Assembly: GCA_020744425.1 (NCBI GenBank)
Contig: JAGMUV010000002.1
Span: 3,082,501-3,146,500 of the forward strand
DNA: 64,000 nt
Source: Dactylonectria macrodidyma
Lineage: Eukaryota; Ascomycota; Sordariomycetes; Hypocreales; Nectriaceae
Reading direction: 5' to 3'
In this document: in pieces, positions 1-13,261 of the stretch
Position numbering within the stretch: position 1 is the first letter of the stretch
How the letters are laid out: every line of letters begins with the position of its first letter
Translations under genes and position numbers: made by a program
The notes under the pieces: generated by a model
Database searches by the model: none
Told to the model about the DNA's origin: nothing
Seen by the model: only the letters and a program-made list of their open reading frames with translations

Positions 1-2036
1 CAGCATTCTGCCCCCGCATGATCTAGCGGGAACTTGTTTTTTGGGGGGTTGTCTCTGGGATGGGCCTAGGCGAAGTGGACCAACCTATCGATACCCTTAC
101 CTCCTGGCGTTTGGGGAGAGTTATCTGTTTTTTTTATTTTTGCAGCGCAGGACACGTCTATGTCGATTTACGTTTCGAATCGATCTGTCCTATCTAAGAT
201 TCGAAGACTCCCAAGTTATCGGCACGCGGAAGGCAACATACACTGTTACATTACTGGCGTGGGAAGTGAGAGAGGGGCGGAGGCTCACGGGAGAGTGGGC
301 GATTGTACGACTAGTTTCTACGTTACGGTAACGATATACCCGGTCGAGACGGTGGACAGTATCATCTGTTACATGTGTCTTTTGAGGCAAGGGCTTGTAT
401 GAGCAGTCAAGGGAGGTTACGGGTGAAGCCGGGAAGCGGCAGACTTGAAGAGTTAGCTGGCGGAGTCGACAGACTGCGACAGCAGCAGCAAAGTTGAAAT
501 TGAAATGCCCGAAGTACAATAGCACGGAGCGTTATTCTCAACATGGCCCCTTGACTTGATTCCGCAGATGAGTGACAAGGCATGGAAACATCAAAGAAAA
601 ACGGTGCCTTGTCGAGCGTCGTACCACGTTGGGAAAATCAGTTCCCTGTGAGGACTGGTGATTACTTGCCCACGACAGGGGCACTCTGGCATCTGACTTG
701 GTCTTAGAGACGGAAGAAGGCGTACGTCGTAGAGCAATCGCCCTTGACCTGGAACAAGGCTTCAGGAATCGGGTCCGTTCATTCTGGACCCGTTTGTGCT
801 GGACAGGTTCGTCTTGGGCCCGTTCGATTTGGGCCCGTTCACTTGCGTCTCCTGATGCAGCCCCACCTGCATGTTCGTTTCTGGTTTCCCCCCTCCCCAA
901 AGTGAGTTGGCTCAGAGCAAGGTGATACCCAGTAGAAGTGGCGACGGAATAAGCGCGAGGGTGGATGTCTCTGAGGTGAGGTGAGGGAAAACAAGGCGCG
1001 CAAGCCTCGACATCGCCTCGACGTCCTTGGCAAAAGCCCTTCCCCGGGAGGCTAACTTACTATGTAGACTAGATAGAGGCTGGTTGATGAGATGGTCAGT
1101 TGGTGGCTTGGAGGCTTGGAATAGCCGCTTGGCAGTTGCGGCGCGTCGTCCGCATCTCTCTTCTCTCGGCGCAGTATGTCCTAACGACCGACGACGGACG
1201 GGTGAAGGAGGAGAACAAAACAAACGTCGAACGTAGATTTCAGCTCGGGACACGGACGGTGAGAGTTTCTCAACAATGGGTTTGGATCTCATTGGGCGCT
1301 TCATCTCCGCCCGGGTAGTCAAAGAGGCATGCCACATGCTACGTGCTTACTGCTGGGTCGTAGTACAATACACAATTACACATGCCACAGGATGTGCAAT
1401 CTCGCAAGGCCCCCTTATTTCCTCATACTCGGATTTCTCCTGCTAGACGGCCGTGAGAATATGGAGTATGGAGGGCGAGCGCGTTGTGTTGATGGGGTTG
1501 GATGGCGGGATGGAGGAGGACGGGGGGGGGGATCTTGACTCGGGAGGGAATGGCACGGCGTTTCAGATGGGCTGTATCCCTGCTGAATGAGGCACTGCCA
1601 GGGGAGTAAGGCAGGGGAGTTAGGGCGAATATTCAGTTAGGGCGGCCTTGTCAAGACTGGACAAGCTTTTGGAGTGGAGAGATGATTTGGGGGCACGGGG
1701 ATGGGCGAGCCGGGATGAAGCTGGGTTGAGAGCCTGAGACGGACGAATGTGGGAAGGACGGAAATTAGAGGTTGAAGATTTGGAGATTGGAGATTGAAAA
1801 CAACATGGATTTGCTGAATAATGTTCCTAAGAATGAGAAGATGCCCGGGGGGGGGATGGATTTTTGATTCCAGGAATAGATAGGAAACTGCGCATCACTG
1901 TCAGTTCTGTTTGGAGTTGGCCGTTGAATCTATCTCACTGGATACGGTTGGTGGTGGAATAACAAAATCCACTGGTGAAGAGTGCTTCATAGTTGGTTCA
2001 ATTAGTGAGTGGGTTTATCGCTTACATCGCTTACAT

Positions 2037-2050
2037 TCACGTGCACGTGA
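2037..2050. promoter_or_regulatory. 14-bp palindrome with two overlapping CACGTG E-boxes
   Basis: TCACGTGCACGTGA is a perfect inverted repeat containing two CACGTG cores that share bases. CACGTG is the core bound by fungal bHLH factors such as Cbf1-type proteins. No gene is recognisable next to it, so a regulatory role is inference only. Confidence 0.35.
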
Positions 2051-2135
2051 GTACCACAGTTTGGGAAGGGACCATGCCCGTACAATTCATGCTTTGTAAA
2101 TGAGGTTGTTGCAAGGCCTGGTTTTGTTGACTCTT

Positions 2136-2148
2136 CCCCCCCCCCCCC
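2136..2148. repeat. C13 homopolymer run
   Basis: Thirteen consecutive C bases followed by TCCC. A simple sequence tract in noncoding DNA. Confidence 0.9.
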
Positions 2149-2388
2149 TCCCTTGCTGCTACGTATCGATCCCAGTCACTACCTAGAGACGAAGCTCTCA
2201 GAAGTTGTGCTCAATTGCCCAATGATTGCAATGCGCACTTTGGGTGGCCGATTCTCATTGCCCTGCTGGCCTGTCCCGCATAACGCAAACCTGCACACCG
2301 CATCCCATTTTTGACACCCGAATAGGACCCGCTGAGAGACGCCTTTCACCTCCGTGCCGGGGCGGGACGACGGGTCTTGGCTCAATCG

Positions 2389-2478
2389 AGGGTATGAAGG
2401 TATGAAGGGTACGAGTAATCCTCTCGTATGAGGGTTAGTATGGTATTGGAGGTATGGGGGTATGAGGAGGGTATGACG
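2389..2478. repeat. Imperfect GGTATGA-type repeat stretch
   Basis: The heptamer GGTATGA and close variants (GGTATGG, CGTATGA, GGTACGA) recur irregularly through this segment, giving a degenerate tandem repeat. Function unknown. Confidence 0.5.
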
Positions 2479-2762
2479 CTATCGCATGACTTGTCGGATG
2501 ACGTCCGGTCCGGCTGAAAAGCCAAAGCAGGGGAGCGATGTTGGGCTCCCGAGGTGGGTCGGGCTTTTTCCCGGGCGTCGTGATGGCCTCAAGTGTTTTT
2601 TGTTCTTGGGAATCTAGATAAGAACCGGGCTTGAAATGCAAGACGTACGTATGACGGTTGATGCAGAAGTATGTACTGGACTTGGGCCTTGGCAATGGGG
2701 GTATACTTTCTAAGCTGCCTTGTTATCTTGATTCATTGACCTAACCAGTGACCTGTGATGCA

Positions 2763-2793
2763 ACACACACACACACACACAACACACACACAA
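2763..2793. repeat. (CA)n microsatellite
   Basis: An AC dinucleotide tract with one interruption (AACAC) of about 31 bp. Confidence 0.9.
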
Positions 2794-3998
2794 AAACACG
2801 AGAAGCAGTAGGCACTCTATCCACCCATCCCACTTCCATCTTCACTAAGAAGGGGTCCGCCTTGCTTTCCCTTTCTCTGGCTTGCTCCGGCTGGATGAAA
2901 CGGCGCCCGGGGCATGCGTTCGGAGGGAGGGGAAGGGGGAAAGGGGCAATGACGGTCGGCGCGCGACGCAGCTGACGCGCGAGGCCAATTGGAAGGATGC
3001 CGTCGCGGAGCCATGACAGTCATCGGCCGGCCGATGACGTCGGAGGGCCGGACGAGGCTGCGCATATGAAAGCTTGAAAAGAAGCGGTTGCGACGAATGG
3101 GCGACGGGCCAGCCACCGCTCGCAAGCGCAGGTTTCTTCGGGATCGATCTTCAGGGTCCTACTCGATGGGGGAGAGGGAGGGGAGGGGCTAATTAGTGGA
3201 GGGGATGAAGCGCTGGGATGAGCTCGAGGGGAAGGGGGAGGGGGAAGGGGGGGCGTAGGCTCGCGACGAGTGCGTCACGGAGGCGCCATCAGTTAAATTA
3301 ATTAAATCAGATAATGAATCGCAGCATGGGATGGGGGTTAAGTCATAGGGAAGTGGCCAAAGGCCAGGGCAGAGCAGGGAATGGAGGGTTTCATCGTTGG
3401 TGCCCGAGGTAGGCGTGTGAATGTATGGATGAGGTTGTCGCGCATCGAATGAATGAATGGGACTTTGCATCATCCCGTGTTGACATCAACCTGGCGCAGT
3501 CAAGAAAACTTGTTTTTTTGCTTCTTTGTAACTTTTCTTTTTCGGCGATGGGAGATGCCTACCTAGTCTCCCACCGCCTCGCGAAAGAAGCGGGAAGGGA
3601 TCATGCATGCACGCTTGCATCCATCCGCCTGCTTGTGGAGTTGGTCGGCTGCGTGCGCTTGTCGTTGTCTTCCCGCATCGCGCGCATGTGCAATTTTTAA
3701 AGGCTACGGTTGTAATATCAATTTACAGTTACAACGCCCCCCGGGATGCGGGATCGGCGCCGGGCAAAGAGGCGATCAAAAAGCAACCGCCCCCTTCCCC
3801 CCTTCCCCCCTCCCCAAAACCCAGAAGGAAATCTCGGGGAAAAAGTTGCTTGCTGCGCCGCGACTACGGCTATGAAAGAACCGTTGTGGACTTCGTATCA
3901 AGCGACGTCAAACTGCAAGCTAAAATTCCAAATCAACGCCAAGAGCCCCAGCGGGCCTCGGGTGCAATTGCCCTGGGATGAAGAGACGAAGGGCCTGT

Positions 3999-4022
3999 GG
4001 GGGGGGAGGGGGGGGGGGGGGG
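3999..4022 (+). repeat. G-tract, potential G-quadruplex
   Basis: Eight G, one A, then fifteen G. A 24-base tract of this kind can in principle fold as a G-quadruplex. It is noncoding; homopolymers of this length are also prone to sequencing error. Confidence 0.85.
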
Positions 4023-6055
4023 TTGTCTGTCGAAGTTGGACTGGTGTCGTTGGCCAGTTGTCTTTCTTCAATGAAGGACTCTTCTCCCACTTGGTTTCAA
4101 AGGATCCCTTGTACCGCTCTTGAGCAGGACAGAGGAGTACGAAGTTGGGAGGAAGGCTGTCAAGGAAGAAAGAAAAAATACAGTACCGGCGCCCTGACGT
4201 CAGCGGCGACGGCATCAGGGTCTCCCTGACACCATTGCCATCCTGGAGACACGCCCGGCTCCGGGCCCCGGCCGGACAACGTCATATTCGGGGCCGACCA
4301 TTGGCTGGCACAGACCCCAATGCCGGCGGCCTAGAGGGGATTAGCGTTATGCTGTGCCTTGAAGGCTAGTGTCATGTACCTCGGCTGTCAATGTGGGGAT
4401 GAGGAGGGGAAGGGAGGATTGGGGCGGGGGAGGGAAGGAGTAGACGGCATGCAGCATGGAGGGGGCGTGTGCAGAAAAACCGCAGCCGCGCTAAGACCTA
4501 AAGGGAAGTAGTCGATGGCCCTTGTGCTGGTTCGATTCATTTTAGCCTCTTTCAGACATGGGCTTTTTATCCCGACATGGACAAGGATAGGAAAAGGAGG
4601 AGGAGAAAGAAAAGAAGTGGGTGATGGACAAGGGCCTTTTTTGGCAGGGCTTGTTGCGCGGGTACACGGTACTTGCTGGCCATGTAGCGCAGAACGGGGG
4701 AGCAGGGCCTTTCAGCGCTTCAGGCTTTGAGGGTGAGACGCAGGGGTGGGGGTTGCTAATGGGTACTGCAACCGGCCGAGCAGCCATGATCCATCCAGCG
4801 CCATCAAGCACGCACTGGATTACACTGGTTCTGGACACTGGTTAACTGGACACACTGAACATACTGGATACATGCAATGGATCCATGGGGACTCACTGGA
4901 CGAACCCCCTTGTTTGACTGGTCGGCTGGCTGCCGACCGCCCCCGTAGCTTGTTCCTCGAGAACTACCCCATACTGTTCTCCCTGAACTGTACTGCACTG
5001 TACGTTAGACGGACTTGGCCCCCGATATAGGATGCGAATGCTGGTTCCAGCGGACAGCGGCCTCGTCAAGGTGGGGTTTTGCACTGCTGCTGACTTTCGC
5101 TGATGACATTTGGTTGAATGCTTTTACGTGGGTTGAGACTTGAGAGGCCCTGTCTGTTCTTGATAGCACATCCCCATGCAGCACTCGTGACATCAGATCA
5201 AAGCTGTCCGTCCCGTCTTGCTGCACGATGAGTTTACCGCCTGCCCTACGGAGCAGTCGGCCGAGAGATGGATTTAGTTATGCAGGCTGACGCCCATGAA
5301 CAAGTGCGTTTTCAGTACGGAGTACCTACTTGACATTTCAGGGAGACCAGAGGCCAGCTTTGCCACTCCCTCTAACCCCTTCTGGACCCGCGACAGAACA
5401 GACATTTGCCGCTCTTCCCCGGCCAACAAGCAACGGAAAAGGCTTTTACTATGTACGGAAAATCTTCAGAGCAGCCTGCTATCCACTGGGATTGAACCCA
5501 TTGAGGGCCCCCGTATCCACTGCGCACCCGCCCAAAACTCAACTCCCCGCGCCGTCTCGACTGCTTGACGTGGCAGGCCGAAGCTTGAATCTGGCCGCAA
5601 TCAGAGGCGTCCGATCAATGGTACCTACTGTACTGTAGGTACATATAGCAACTAATGTGTCAAGGACCCATCCTTGACATTGGAGCGGGAGAGTGACATA
5701 GCAGACCGATCACTGTAATAAAAGACGGAGTAGTGGTGCCTTGTAAATTGATCAAGGGATACATGGACACTGCAATACTGAGATGACGGCTAACAAGTCA
5801 CTCATTCTCTCACAAATAACTTCTGAAGGTGCAGTCAACAACGCACAAGTCTCACTTGTCCCGACGCGGTTGCTTTTGGCCTTGTTGCTTTTTTGCTTCG
5901 ACACAGAGTACATTTCGCCACTCAGTCGCAACCTCCAGGCTTTACTTTACGCCAACCCCCCTCAATGAATCGCCCCCTTTTTTCTAAAACGCCCTCCCCC
6001 ACACGTTGGATCTCAGTTTTAGGCACCTGGATTGTGTGAGTGAGCACCTACGTCT

Positions 6056-6103
6056 TAAGTGAGTGAGAGGTGAGTGAGTGAGTGAGTGAGTGGGTGAATG
6101 AGT
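6056..6103 (+). repeat. (GAGT)n tetranucleotide repeat
   Basis: GAGT/GTGA tetranucleotides repeated with a few interruptions (GAGG, GGGT, GAAT). Confidence 0.85.
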
Positions 6104-9100
6104 GGCTTTCTTGTCGTGTTTTGGTCAGACAAGGGTTCACTTGACAAATTCCGTCTTCTGGGCACCCCCTTGTCTCTTCCTCAACACGGAAGAAAAGCTC
6201 CCCCCACTACTACGTACTTCGTACTTCGTGCTCCTCCACTCCCCCCCTCCAAAACCGAAACTAGCACGCCTCGCGTCACACGGGCCGAAGTTCAAAAGAA
6301 GAAGAAACGAAACATTTTCCTCAGATTTCGGCCCTCTCAGATTCATTGCACGTTAATAATAGTCCCTTGTCTCATTACTCGCAATCACTCACACGCTTTT
6401 CTTTTTTCTCTCAGCCTTTCCGCGGCCCCCACACCCTCTTTTCACTTACCGACTTTTCCCATGGCAATCTCAACAAATGCCATCCCGCCCATCAGGATCT
6501 CCCATTTCATCCCTTACATGTTCCCCTTCCCGCTTGCCTTGGCCTCTATACGCCAATCGCCAGAAAAGGCGAAGACGGGATGCAATTTTGATACTCGCTT
6601 ACCCAGTTCAAGCCGCTAATGGCTGCCGCAAACTCCACACCACCTACTTACCACCACCAACACCCACACACACTTATCTATCTCTCTTGCTCACACACAC
6701 TTTCACACACTCATCACGTAGTGAACAGCACTTATGATACGCACGGGGAAAGAGACGAGGGTGGGAACAGACGGCACAGTTAGTTTAAACGTAGCAAGCC
6801 AGGTCAGCAGCTGCAGCATCCGAGCGGGGAGGCGTTTCTGAGAGAGCACGCGGATTGGACGCAGACCTGATTGAACGTCTTTCCCCCCATGCTATATGCC
6901 GAGGATCCTTCGTAGGCAGCCGTCGTTCCTGGACAATAGCGCCCGTTTTTGCAAATCATAGCGGCTGGACGGATAATGCCGTCCTGTCCTGTACCTCAGT
7001 GAGCATCTTCACCTGTCAGCTCGTGCCTTTGATCAACAAAGCAAATACATGCTCGACTCAACCTCGGCGCTTCATATTCTACCTGCGCCGAGATTGTCTC
7101 TCCCTATACCCGACATGGCCTCACTGTCTCGGAGTTACTTCTTGTCAAAAGAACCCTGGCATCACGCACAAACCCATGATTCACCTGTGCCGTGCTGCCT
7201 CGTTGCTTCTTCGAGGCCATCCAGAACTCAGCAGGTCAACGCCACAAGAAGCCCCTCGTGATGATCATCTCGGCATGGTCTTTGGATGCAGCATATCTTG
7301 ACCATCCGGATCACTTCAACCGAAAAGCGCATCTCGATCTCCTCCACACCATCTCACATGTCACATCTCACGCGCATTCTTGCGTATGCCGTTGGACGCC
7401 CGTCCAACTGCAGCTCGCCCGGCCCCAGAGCCTTTTGGGGGGGGGTTTTTTTTTTTGGCTTGGGTTTCTCTTCCAACTATCAGATCATGGGACGCAACTT
7501 CGGCTGGAAGATCTTCTTGCGCCTCGTCCGAGCTGGCAAATCATAGATGCTGAGTATTTTATGACCAGTCACCAAATACATCGCGGAAGCATTGTTAGGG
7601 CGTTTTCAATAGTGGTTCATCGCCTGAGCGGGCAGAGGTGTCGCTCAATGGGCGACTGATCAACATGACTCGCGCCCACTTGACCAACGACCCCAGCTTC
7701 ATCGCTCTGCAACTTTGTCACATTTTGTCTTTCATCGTACATGCGTAGCGATTCAATAGTACATACGTCCATACATCATCACACTGCAGCTAATTACTAT
7801 TCCACAGCCCACATCCCGGACGCAGGGAAGAAAACCAAACCTACCCACGAGACCAGCTTACAGTGCTTCATCCAGTTAGTGACTGCTCCCCCCTCAATCA
7901 CCACTTAGTTCCTCTAGTTCATCTAGTTCATCTTGGAGCAACGTTGTATCACGGACCTGGGGCAGGTGCTAGTTCAACACCCACGTGCAATAGATGGGCC
8001 GATAGCTTCAAATGCCGTAGAGTAAACAGAAGCAGTACCAGAAACGCGTGCTTTTGGCTCCGACTCGCGCAGCCACACAGAACCCTCGGACGGCGCTGGG
8101 GCCGAGTCATTCTAAAATCTAACCCATCTGGAAAACTGTCGATCACCAGTACCGAAGGAGGGTGCAACCACTGACCAGCCTGGGAATTAGTACCGGCCGT
8201 GCGTTTCCCAAGCCTCGTTTTTTGTTTTACCGCCTCAAATCAAAGGATCCTCTGTTTCTCTCTCCCATTGACCTGTCAACTTGCGTCTTCTGACCACCTC
8301 GCCGCTGCCCCGGGTCATTCGAGCTCCGCGTCAACTGAGTCAAGCCAAGCTCGGCGCTGTCCGTCCACTCACATCTCATCTGCCGAGGGAAGTGGCCCCA
8401 TGGCCACGCACGGCAAAAGTTCCCCCTGGAAGCTACTCGTACGGTTTTATCTTCGAGCGTTGAGGCTAGATGGTTGAAGAGGTGAGGGTGGCTTGCTCCG
8501 TTGTGGGAATGATACAAGACCCAGAAGAATCCCCTGAAGCCCCAGATGAGACTGGGCAACGAAAATCCCCACCACATTGAGCTCGGGATCAGCACTCTAG
8601 ATCCTTTTCAAGCTCCCAGTAAGATCCCTCTTAGGTATCAGGCTCAAGGCTCAGCCATGGGGTCAGTTCTCCTTTAAAGCTGTTGAATGTTGGTCGCGGC
8701 TTTCGGTGTAACATCACTCGACCAACGAGAGACGCGGTGGCCCAAAGCCTCCGAGACAACTGAGCCCAGAGCATTTCAAGCAAGCATCTCAATTGTCTCA
8801 CTGGAGAACAGAGGTAACATGATTCCGTTGAGGTGGCCCGCTCCAGTGTACTCGGCTCGTACAAGGAGACCGGCATGTTGTTTAACCTCATGCCAATCGT
8901 CATCGCCCTTGTTTGCGTAGTAGCTCTCTACCACCTCGGCACTTCACAGTGTATTCCGGATAGAAGTAATGATAAAGGAAATATTCAGTTGTATAATGTA
9001 ATTCAGTACAGTGAAGCCATTTTGATCATCTATCAGAACGCCCCGGAGCATGCTTCCCTCGCAATCCACAGCATAGTCCCAGATTACAAGCTTCCTCCCA

Positions 9101-9164
9101 AGCAAATAGCAACGAAAAGTTCTGCCCTCACCGATACCAGCCAGACCCTCCCCCTTCCAAAATC

Positions 9165-12100
9165 TTACAGAACAATCGCCAGCTCTGGCCGGTCTACCTT
9201 GTCCTCGTCAAGGTTGGGGTAGTAAGGCACCATGGCATCTGACCCATGTACATACGCATCATTATACAACCGCCAGTACGGCGTCCTGACCTTCCTCGCC
9301 GGGTGGAACAAGCCAGCCCAGACGTAGTTGAGCACCAGCCCGGGGCCAACGGCTACACGAATGGCCTCGATAGCTTCCACAATGCGGTCGATAACGTGTG
9401 GGCTGGTCTCGAATAGATTGGGATACAGCAAGTTGAGAAGATGTACCATAGCATCTTCACATCCAAGGCCCACGACGCCGAGCGCGATGTGCTTGACGAC
9501 CGAAGCCGCAGTTTGGCGATGGACTTGGTCTCGGTCAATCAAAGCATCTTCCAATAGAGGAGTCACCGCGTAGACGTAGTCCTTGGCCATCTCGCCAATG
9601 TACTCGAAGAGGAAAGAGAGAGACTTGAGCACACCGTTCTGCACGTTCAGCTCAGGGACGCGATACTCGTTCATCAAAGCAGGCAGAACAGTAAAGGGAG
9701 CACAAGTCTCGGCGACGATACCAATGGCGACGGCAGTGTTGACGCGAGACTGACGCTCCTGGACTCGAAGGTTGTTGAGGAGGGTAGCCAAGACATCCTG
9801 AGGACCGATTGCTTTGGCAATGAAACCAAACGTGTTGTTGGCTGCTCGTCGAATGCCCTTCTTGTGAGCCTTGAGCATGTCGAGCAGCTCAAAGCAGATT
9901 CGCATCCACTCTCGAGCATTGACACTCTCCGGTCCGCGATCTGCGATACGACCGACTAAGTCAATCGTGTTCTCCTGCACCTTCTCGTGACGATTCCGCA
10001 AGATAGGAGTAAGTCGCGGCAGCAGATCTTTGATAGGTGGCTGCATCTGCGAGATACCCACGACGGTGACGATAGATCGCAGAGCGCCGAGGATGGAACC
10101 AAGCACCTCGGGGTACTCTTCACCGAGATACTCGTAAAGAACAATGCCCAGCTTTCCCATGAGAGCATCTTCGCCGCACTGCTTCATGACCATGGCAATC
10201 CGAGAAATGAGATCGGCCGCTTGCTGTCGAACAGTTGCAGACTTGTTGTTCAGCCGCCAGAGAATCGTGCTGACAATTTGCGGTAAGTATGGCTTGCACC
10301 TGCTTCCGAGGGCATTGACAACAGAACCGAAGCCATTGAGCATAACAATGTCCTCAACGCTCTGTTCCTGGAATGCGTGAAGAATGCCATCGACCAGGCG
10401 CTCCTCTAAACGCTCACCAATGTCAGCAGCACCCAAACTGGCCACAATCTTCTCCACCGTCTCCACTGTCATCTTTCGGTACGCCTCGCTCTCGTCCTTC
10501 AGGTTGTTGACAACCCTTTCCACGATCTCGCTCACACCAACCTTCTGGCCAATATCGACTGTCGTCTCCACGACTTGTCTGTAGTTGCGTTTGTCCAAGG
10601 CCATCCGCCTTACCCAAAAGCTTTTGAAGAACTCGTCCAAGACATGCTCCTTGAGGTATCCAGATGTTACACCGTCCGTTCCAGCACATTGGGAAACGAC
10701 CTTGAGAACAACCTTCTTCATTTCCTCGTCCGGTGACGAGAATTCACGGAGCAGAATCTCCATGATTTGGCTGGTGTAATAGTTGGCATACTCCTCATCC
10801 ATCAGTGGAATGATGAAGCCAACAGCCTTGAGAAAACCAGCCAATCCCTTTCCTCGTTGCTTGCGGGCACCTGTCCAGAGGGGGTTCAGGATATCGTCAA
10901 AACTCTCAATACCGTAGGGGTTGGATGCCTCTGCTAGAGCCGCAATGGCGAGACTGGTCACGGTCCTGACCTTGGTTTGCTCGTCGTTCAGGTTAGGTCC
11001 GATACATTCCACCAGTCCTTTCAAGTGTGGGAGAACAGCGCAACCCATGAGAATAGGGATCTGCTGGACAATCTTGACACCTGTGTGACGAGCCTGCCAT
11101 GATTTTTTGCTTCGACAGACGGCTCTCAGGAAAGGCAGTAGGGCCGGGATGCCGAGAGCTGAAGCTACGACAGCGAAAGCTCTGGCGGTAGTGTTTCGGA
11201 CGTACTCATCGACGTGATCAATATCTGGTCTCATGGTACTAATCATCGTAGCTAGGCCAGCCGCTTTACTCAGGTTGGAGATGATTTCGCGACCCTCAAC
11301 TCTCGCGTAGTAATCTTGGTCGATGAGGAGAGGTTCGATAACCACGAGGATTTTATGCACGTAAGGACGCACCAGGTCATCGAGCTTGTAAAGAATTCTG
11401 TCAATGACCTTGACCAACAGATGGCGCTCCTGGTCCTCTAGCGTCTTCTCCATGAGTAAGGGAAGAATCTGGTCGAAAAGGGGCCCGGCTCCGAACTGTC
11501 TTGCGTTGTCAGTGATCTGTCGAAGAGCCGTCTTTCGCATAGGCGGAGTGCCGTTCTTGATCTTGAGAAGTAATCTCATGATTTTTCTCTCCTTTAGCTC
11601 GTCAACGGTAAGAACATTCTCATCGGAGCCATCAGTGAGCTTTCCGAAGTATGCCATATCCTCCGGCTTGAAGAACTGCAGATCACCAACTCCGGGGATC
11701 TCAGCAGGCATTGCCTTCCCACTGAGGCGCACTTGCTCCGGGTCCTGCATCATGAATCCGGTCTGGGCTGCTGGAGTGGCCATGAGCTTATGGGCGGGAG
11801 CACGGATAGGCTCGTATCCTGGAGGAGGCTCAAGAACCTTATAGCCTTCGCTCTCGCCGGGGAGGAGGATATCAAGCTCCTCATCGCTCAGGGGCATGTT
11901 GCGACCAGAGATGTCCGTTCCAAATGTAGTCGGGAGCGTAGGGGCAGACGACTGGTGCATCGGAGTAGCAAGGCCTTGGTTGCCCATCGGGGTAGCTGAG
12001 GGGGCCTGGTCCCATCGAGAACGCTTCTTGGCAGCATCTGCGCCAGGAGCCGCAATTGCAGGCGCTTGGTCCCACCGCGAGCGCTTAGACTTGACAGCAT

Positions 12101-12821
12101 CAGCGGCTTCAGCCTTGTTTTCCTGATCTTGTTCAGGGGCCAATGACACATCCCATCTCTTCTTGCGCTTTCTGCCAGCAGCTACAGCCTCAGTCGAGCC
12201 AGATTCAGCATTCTCCTTATCTCCCTCCGTCAGGGTCGGCCGAGCATCGTCGCCATTTTGTTGTCCCTCTTGCTTGGCTTGAATAGCTTGTCGGACGCGC
12301 TCCTCCTCCCGTTCGAGATCTCGGACCTCCATAACTTCGCGATAACTGGTACCATTTTCGGATGCACCAGCCTGGCGATTCTCTGCGAACGGGTCGGCGC
12401 GTGTCGGGGTGAGGACGCGATTGAAGCGACGTTTCTGGTAATCAGTCTCGCGATCGGTGATGCGGCCACTCTTCTCTCCTCGGCCGGCCAAAATATCATC
12501 CTCCTCGACGCCACTTCCGCGGGCGAACTCGTCGATCATGTCTCGCGACGCAGTGTATTGTCCAACAAGTCGGCGCGTGTTGTCAGTGTCATCCATATCT
12601 TCGTCCTCGTTGCCCATCGGTAGGGAGGCATGATAGCCAGCGAACTTGTCGCCTGCATCCCGATCGTAGAGATCATTGTCGGCGCTGTCGGTGAGCTTCT
12701 GCTTGGTCGAGTCGGCTCGTTGATTTGTAGCGTCAAAGGTGCGCGAGCCCTTCTTCGCGGCAGCTGCAGCGTTTCGCTCCTGCTGGAGCTTCTTGATCGT
12801 CTCAAAATCGGCGTCAGACAT
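9165..12821 (-). CDS. hsh155: U2 snRNP subunit SF3B1 / Hsh155
   Basis: Single-exon gene of 1218 aa encoding the largest SF3b subunit of the U2 snRNP, which clamps the branch-point helix during prespliceosome assembly. The N-terminal third is charged and disordered and carries three KR-W-D motifs (Trp223, Trp250, Trp270; KRKKRWDV and twice KRSRWDQAP). These match UHM-ligand motifs known to bind U2AF65. From about residue 430 onward HEAT repeats run to the C-terminus and align closely with the human protein as I remember it. The DEQTKVRT stretch holds the lysine equivalent to the human cancer hotspot K700. The start [14 protein letters not shown] is the only sensible Met. ogg1 lies upstream on the same strand 440 bp away, with a CCAAT box at 13074-13078 between them. 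No intron is needed. Identification is secure. Confidence 0.97.
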   Translation of the reverse strand: MSDADFETIKKLQQERNAAAAAKKGSRTFDATNQRADSTKQKLTDSADNDLYDRDAGDKFAGYHASLPMGNEDEDMDDTDNTRRLVGQYTASRDMIDEFARGSGVEEDDILAGRGEKSGRITDRETDYQKRRFNRVLTPTRADPFAENRQAGASENGTSYREVMEVRDLEREEERVRQAIQAKQEGQQNGDDARPTLTEGDKENAESGSTEAVAAGRKRKKRWDVSLAPEQDQENKAEAADAVKSKRSRWDQAPAIAAPGADAAKKRSRWDQAPSATPMGNQGLATPMHQSSAPTLPTTFGTDISGRNMPLSDEELDILLPGESEGYKVLEPPPGYEPIRAPAHKLMATPAAQTGFMMQDPEQVRLSGKAMPAEIPGVGDLQFFKPEDMAYFGKLTDGSDENVLTVDELKERKIMRLLLKIKNGTPPMRKTALRQITDNARQFGAGPLFDQILPLLMEKTLEDQERHLLVKVIDRILYKLDDLVRPYVHKILVVIEPLLIDQDYYARVEGREIISNLSKAAGLATMISTMRPDIDHVDEYVRNTTARAFAVVASALGIPALLPFLRAVCRSKKSWQARHTGVKIVQQIPILMGCAVLPHLKGLVECIGPNLNDEQTKVRTVTSLAIAALAEASNPYGIESFDDILNPLWTGARKQRGKGLAGFLKAVGFIIPLMDEEYANYYTSQIMEILLREFSSPDEEMKKVVLKVVSQCAGTDGVTSGYLKEHVLDEFFKSFWVRRMALDKRNYRQVVETTVDIGQKVGVSEIVERVVNNLKDESEAYRKMTVETVEKIVASLGAADIGERLEERLVDGILHAFQEQSVEDIVMLNGFGSVVNALGSRCKPYLPQIVSTILWRLNNKSATVRQQAADLISRIAMVMKQCGEDALMGKLGIVLYEYLGEEYPEVLGSILGALRSIVTVVGISQMQPPIKDLLPRLTPILRNRHEKVQENTIDLVGRIADRGPESVNAREWMRICFELLDMLKAHKKGIRRAANNTFGFIAKAIGPQDVLATLLNNLRVQERQSRVNTAVAIGIVAETCAPFTVLPALMNEYRVPELNVQNGVLKSLSFLFEYIGEMAKDYVYAVTPLLEDALIDRDQVHRQTAASVVKHIALGVVGLGCEDAMVHLLNLLYPNLFETSPHVIDRIVEAIEAIRVAVGPGLVLNYVWAGLFHPARKVRTPYWRLYNDAYVHGSDAMVPYYPNLDEDKVDRPELAIVL

Positions 12822-13261
12822 GATGACTTATCGAATTCCCTGCTTCATCCCGGTTCAAGAGTACATGGGGCGCTCCCGGCGTTGTCGTCGTGCATGGGGA
12901 GTTGCTACTGATGTGGCTGGTCGCAAAATTGTGGTCGTTGACGAAGCTTTCCCTGCCCAGAGAAAAGCGCGACGGCGTCTCCACCCGAAATTTACCCGCC
13001 CAGGCTGCGGTCGCAACCGCGTCGCATGTGCACCTAAATCTGCTTCAACTAAATTTCCTCTGACATCAATCAGCCAATGATGGCGGCGATCTATGGAACA
13101 ATGAGGCCTCCAGATTCCCAATAGGACATCTGTTCTTTGTATGTGGAAGATTCGGCTCTCTATTTGAACTGCAGGAAACGTTTTCTTTTCCCACATGGCA
13201 AACAACCTCCAAAACACGATCTCAGTTGAATGAATACCTAGTGGATTCAACGTTGTGAGCC
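12822..13261. promoter_or_regulatory. hsh155 promoter / ogg1 3' region
   Basis: 440 bp between the hsh155 start and the ogg1 stop, both on the minus strand. It holds a CCAAT pentamer at 13074-13078 on the plus strand, about 255 bp from the hsh155 ATG. CCAAT is the target of the HapB/C/E complex whose HapB subunit is encoded in this window; use of this site is inference. Confidence 0.4.

Larger units (their letters stand above)
1..9164. other. Long gene-free region, no recognisable CDS
   Basis: About 9 kb with no reading frame that resembles a known protein and no frame that extends through plausible introns. The open frames present (up to about 170 codons) have low-complexity, arginine/serine/proline-rich translations with stops nearby in all frames, as expected of noncoding DNA. 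The region holds several simple repeats (listed separately), homopolymer C and G runs, and one 14-bp E-box palindrome. It may be promoter or leader for a gene left of the window, or hold noncoding transcripts; the sequence alone does not decide. Confidence 0.6.

Noticed and set aside
5480..5520. GGGTTCAATCCC on the minus strand, resembling a tRNA T-arm
   Set aside because: No A-box or cloverleaf can be drawn upstream, and the T-stem does not pair properly.
6098..6619. 173-codon plus-strand frame
   Set aside because: Pyrimidine-rich DNA read as Pro/Ser/Leu, starting inside a tetranucleotide repeat. No homology recognised.
9328..12805. Several open frames antisense to or overlapping hsh155
   Set aside because: Shadow frames produced by the codon bias of the long SF3B1 coding sequence.
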